Shown piece by piece: positions 62,401 to 64,000 of a stretch of 64,000 nt of DNA (the first letter of the stretch is position 1; each line of letters starts with the position of its first letter). The stretch is from Prinia subflava (lineage: Eukaryota > Chordata > Aves > Passeriformes > Cisticolidae). The stretch spans positions 94,529,338-94,593,337 of the forward strand of contig NC_086247.1 of assembly GCF_021018805.1 (NCBI RefSeq). Direction: 5' to 3'. The notes under the pieces were generated by a model. The model was not told where the DNA came from, made no database searches, and worked only from the letters and a program-made list of their open reading frames with translations. The translations under genes were made by a program, and so were the position numbers.

Positions 62401-64000
62401 AGGAAGCAGGTCAATGCTATCCTCTTTGCTCCAGCCTGAAAAGTGTTTGATGGGCACACTTAGGGGCACAGAGCAAAGCCTCCTGGCATCAAGCCCTTGT
62501 ACCCCCCTCACTGAGTCACCAGAGCACATCAGGTATCACCACCCCAAAGTGTCTTTCTCAAAATGCCTTCGTTTGAATTTCTACTGGCTAATTTTAGGGC
62601 CAGACTTCAGTGGTGCAAGGTGCCAGCCCTGCTGGAGCCTCCGTGGCTCCGTGGGCTGGTACCTGCTTGGGAGTTTGCCTCGGGTACCATCTGAGAGATG
62701 CTGCCTGAGATTTTTCACCTGTTTTCATTGGGGAAGCTTGATGTGCTGTAATTCATCTTGCATCCCGTAGCAGCTTCAGATTAGTCTGTTAGCTGTTAGA
62801 CTGCTAATGGGAAAAAGAAAATAACTGAGAGGTTATTAGTGGCTGAGATCCTGACTGCTTGACAAAACTCCCATTCAACACCTTTTGTGTAACTAAGAAC
62901 TGCAAAATTCAACCCATGTCCGTAAGATTAAGCAAGTGCTCGTTTAAATCCACCAAAGTCTTTGAAAATTTTTACTGTATCACATCCTCACTGTAATAAC
63001 AAAAATTATTGCTTCTCTTTAGGAAAATTTAAAGAAAAACTATTGAGTTCTTCACTATCTAATGGATTCAATCACTTAGTAATATATCAGAAAATTAAAA
63101 CAAGTTTTAAAGAATAAATAAACATGGAAAAACTATATGTTTTTCTGCAATAGATATATTCTGTGATTAAAAAAACAAAACTAATTTGTAGCTTAATATT
63201 TTAGCATTTAATGTTTTTAATATTCTGAATTGATGATTAAATTTTGGTATAGGTTTCTGTCATTCTTAAAGTGACTGAGTTTTAACAAAGAATCAAAAAC
63301 AGTCTTTCATGTAGAACGCTCTTAAGTTTTACTCCCTGTTGAATTGAGTGAAGACTTACACTTCAAAAGCAGCAGCAAATATAGTGTCTTAGTGCTTTCA
63401 TATCAGTAAGTACTACTGAAAGGGATGTTAGAAATTGCATTTGTGAAATACGGAGGCTATGTTCATTTGTCCATACAGGTATATATTGCAAAATATTTAC
63501 CGGTTGTTATTTTTAATCTTTCTTGTTTTACCACTGGAAATGCTTTTTTGTATGGCTAGTTTGTACTCTTTCAATCCTATTAAATTCACCATCGTTTCAG
63601 ATGTGAGTTAAGGATACTCATTTGAGTAGGAATTGTTGGATTGAGACCACAGGCTGTCATTCTTTGAAGCATCTTAGTAGCCTCAGCGTGCTGTGCAGGA
63701 AAGTACCATCACCCGTGGTAAAGTAGCATTTACTTTCATGACATTTGTGTCACCTGCTTGCCTGCCTGTCCAAGAAAGTGAAGCTTTGAGATTTGTTTGA
63801 TTTTTTTTTTTTAAGCCAGAATAATTTATCCTAACTGGAAAGTACTGTGCTGAGATTAGTAGTATGTCTGGTTTGAGGCTGAACTGGGGAGAGGAAAACC
63901 CCTAGGAACCCTTTGACACTATTTGAAATATTTTTCTAAAGAAGTGTTTGACTATTTCAAGGCAGATAGATGATAAGGTGAATTAACTTGGATGGGTCAT

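Larger units (their letters stand above)
53395..64000 (+). other. SALL3: SALL3 intron 1, 5' portion (continues beyond window)
   Basis: The intron begins with GTAAGG at 53395 and no convincing continuation exon occurs before the window ends. A SALL exon 2 would show a very long frame with C2H2 zinc fingers, and none is present. The first 700 bp are GC-rich (separate entry). After about 54.5 kb the DNA is AT-rich and ordinary, with T-runs, a G/T tract, an octamer array with a small CpG island and several motif-dense blocks. I recognise no interspersed repeat in it. The intron exceeds 10.6 kb, compatible with the roughly 10 kb scale I recall for mammalian SALL3. Confidence 0.75.

Noticed and set aside
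1..64000. CRISPR arrays, prokaryotic operons, integrated viral genes or a novel defence system
   Set aside because: Nothing of the kind is recognisable. Repeats present are simple-sequence arrays, CR1 fragments and one SINE, and the only recognised gene is a vertebrate transcription-factor exon.

Overview
This window is vertebrate nuclear DNA, almost certainly from a bird and probably from a passerine (songbird). The evidence is: several CR1 retrotransposon 3' ends, one ending in four ATTCTATG octamers; a minus-strand SINE with a tRNA-Ile-like head and a CR1-like tail, the arrangement known from the passerine TguSINE1 family; low repeat density; and short CpG islands in AT-rich DNA. It contains no operons, CRISPR arrays or prokaryotic mobile elements, and I recognise no viral genes.

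One protein-coding exon can be supported. It is the short first coding exon of a SALL-family zinc-finger gene at 53316-53394 (+), best matched to SALL3. It encodes 26 complete codons, beginning MSRRKQAKPQHLKSDEEL, and ends at a phase-1 GTAAGG donor. The rest of the window downstream (53395-64000) reads as the 5' part of intron 1. The large zinc-finger exon must lie beyond the right edge, because no zinc-finger reading frame occurs here.

Layout. Positions 1 to about 45.2 kb form an AT-rich, apparently gene-free upstream region. It holds three CR1 fragments (2.4, 28.1 and 37.2 kb), one tRNA-derived SINE (30.0 kb), a long two-phase pentanucleotide array (23.7-24.1 kb), homopolymer runs and several blocks dense in homeodomain-type motifs that could be distal enhancers. 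From about 45.2 kb the composition changes. Separate CpG islands occur at 45.2-46.0, 48.9-49.4 and 50.85-52.0 kb. They are followed by a purine-skewed block (52.05-52.62 kb), a CCAAT/POU-like motif cluster (52.83-52.96 kb) and an ATG-poor leader with a 12-codon upstream ORF that stops 4 nt before the SALL start codon. Intron 1 holds a further GC-rich shelf (53.6-54.1 kb), an HNF1-like site (55.9 kb), a G/T-rich strand-asymmetric tract (57.1-57.3 kb) and a 10-copy octamer minisatellite abutting a small CpG island (59.25-59.48 kb).

This layout fits a developmental transcription-factor locus, with one gene, several CpG islands and a long non-coding flank. The regulatory calls are read from motifs and composition only, without alignment or expression data. 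Apart from the SALL exon and the 12-codon uORF, the open reading frames seen look like products of composition (CpG islands, purine tract, microsatellites) or chance.
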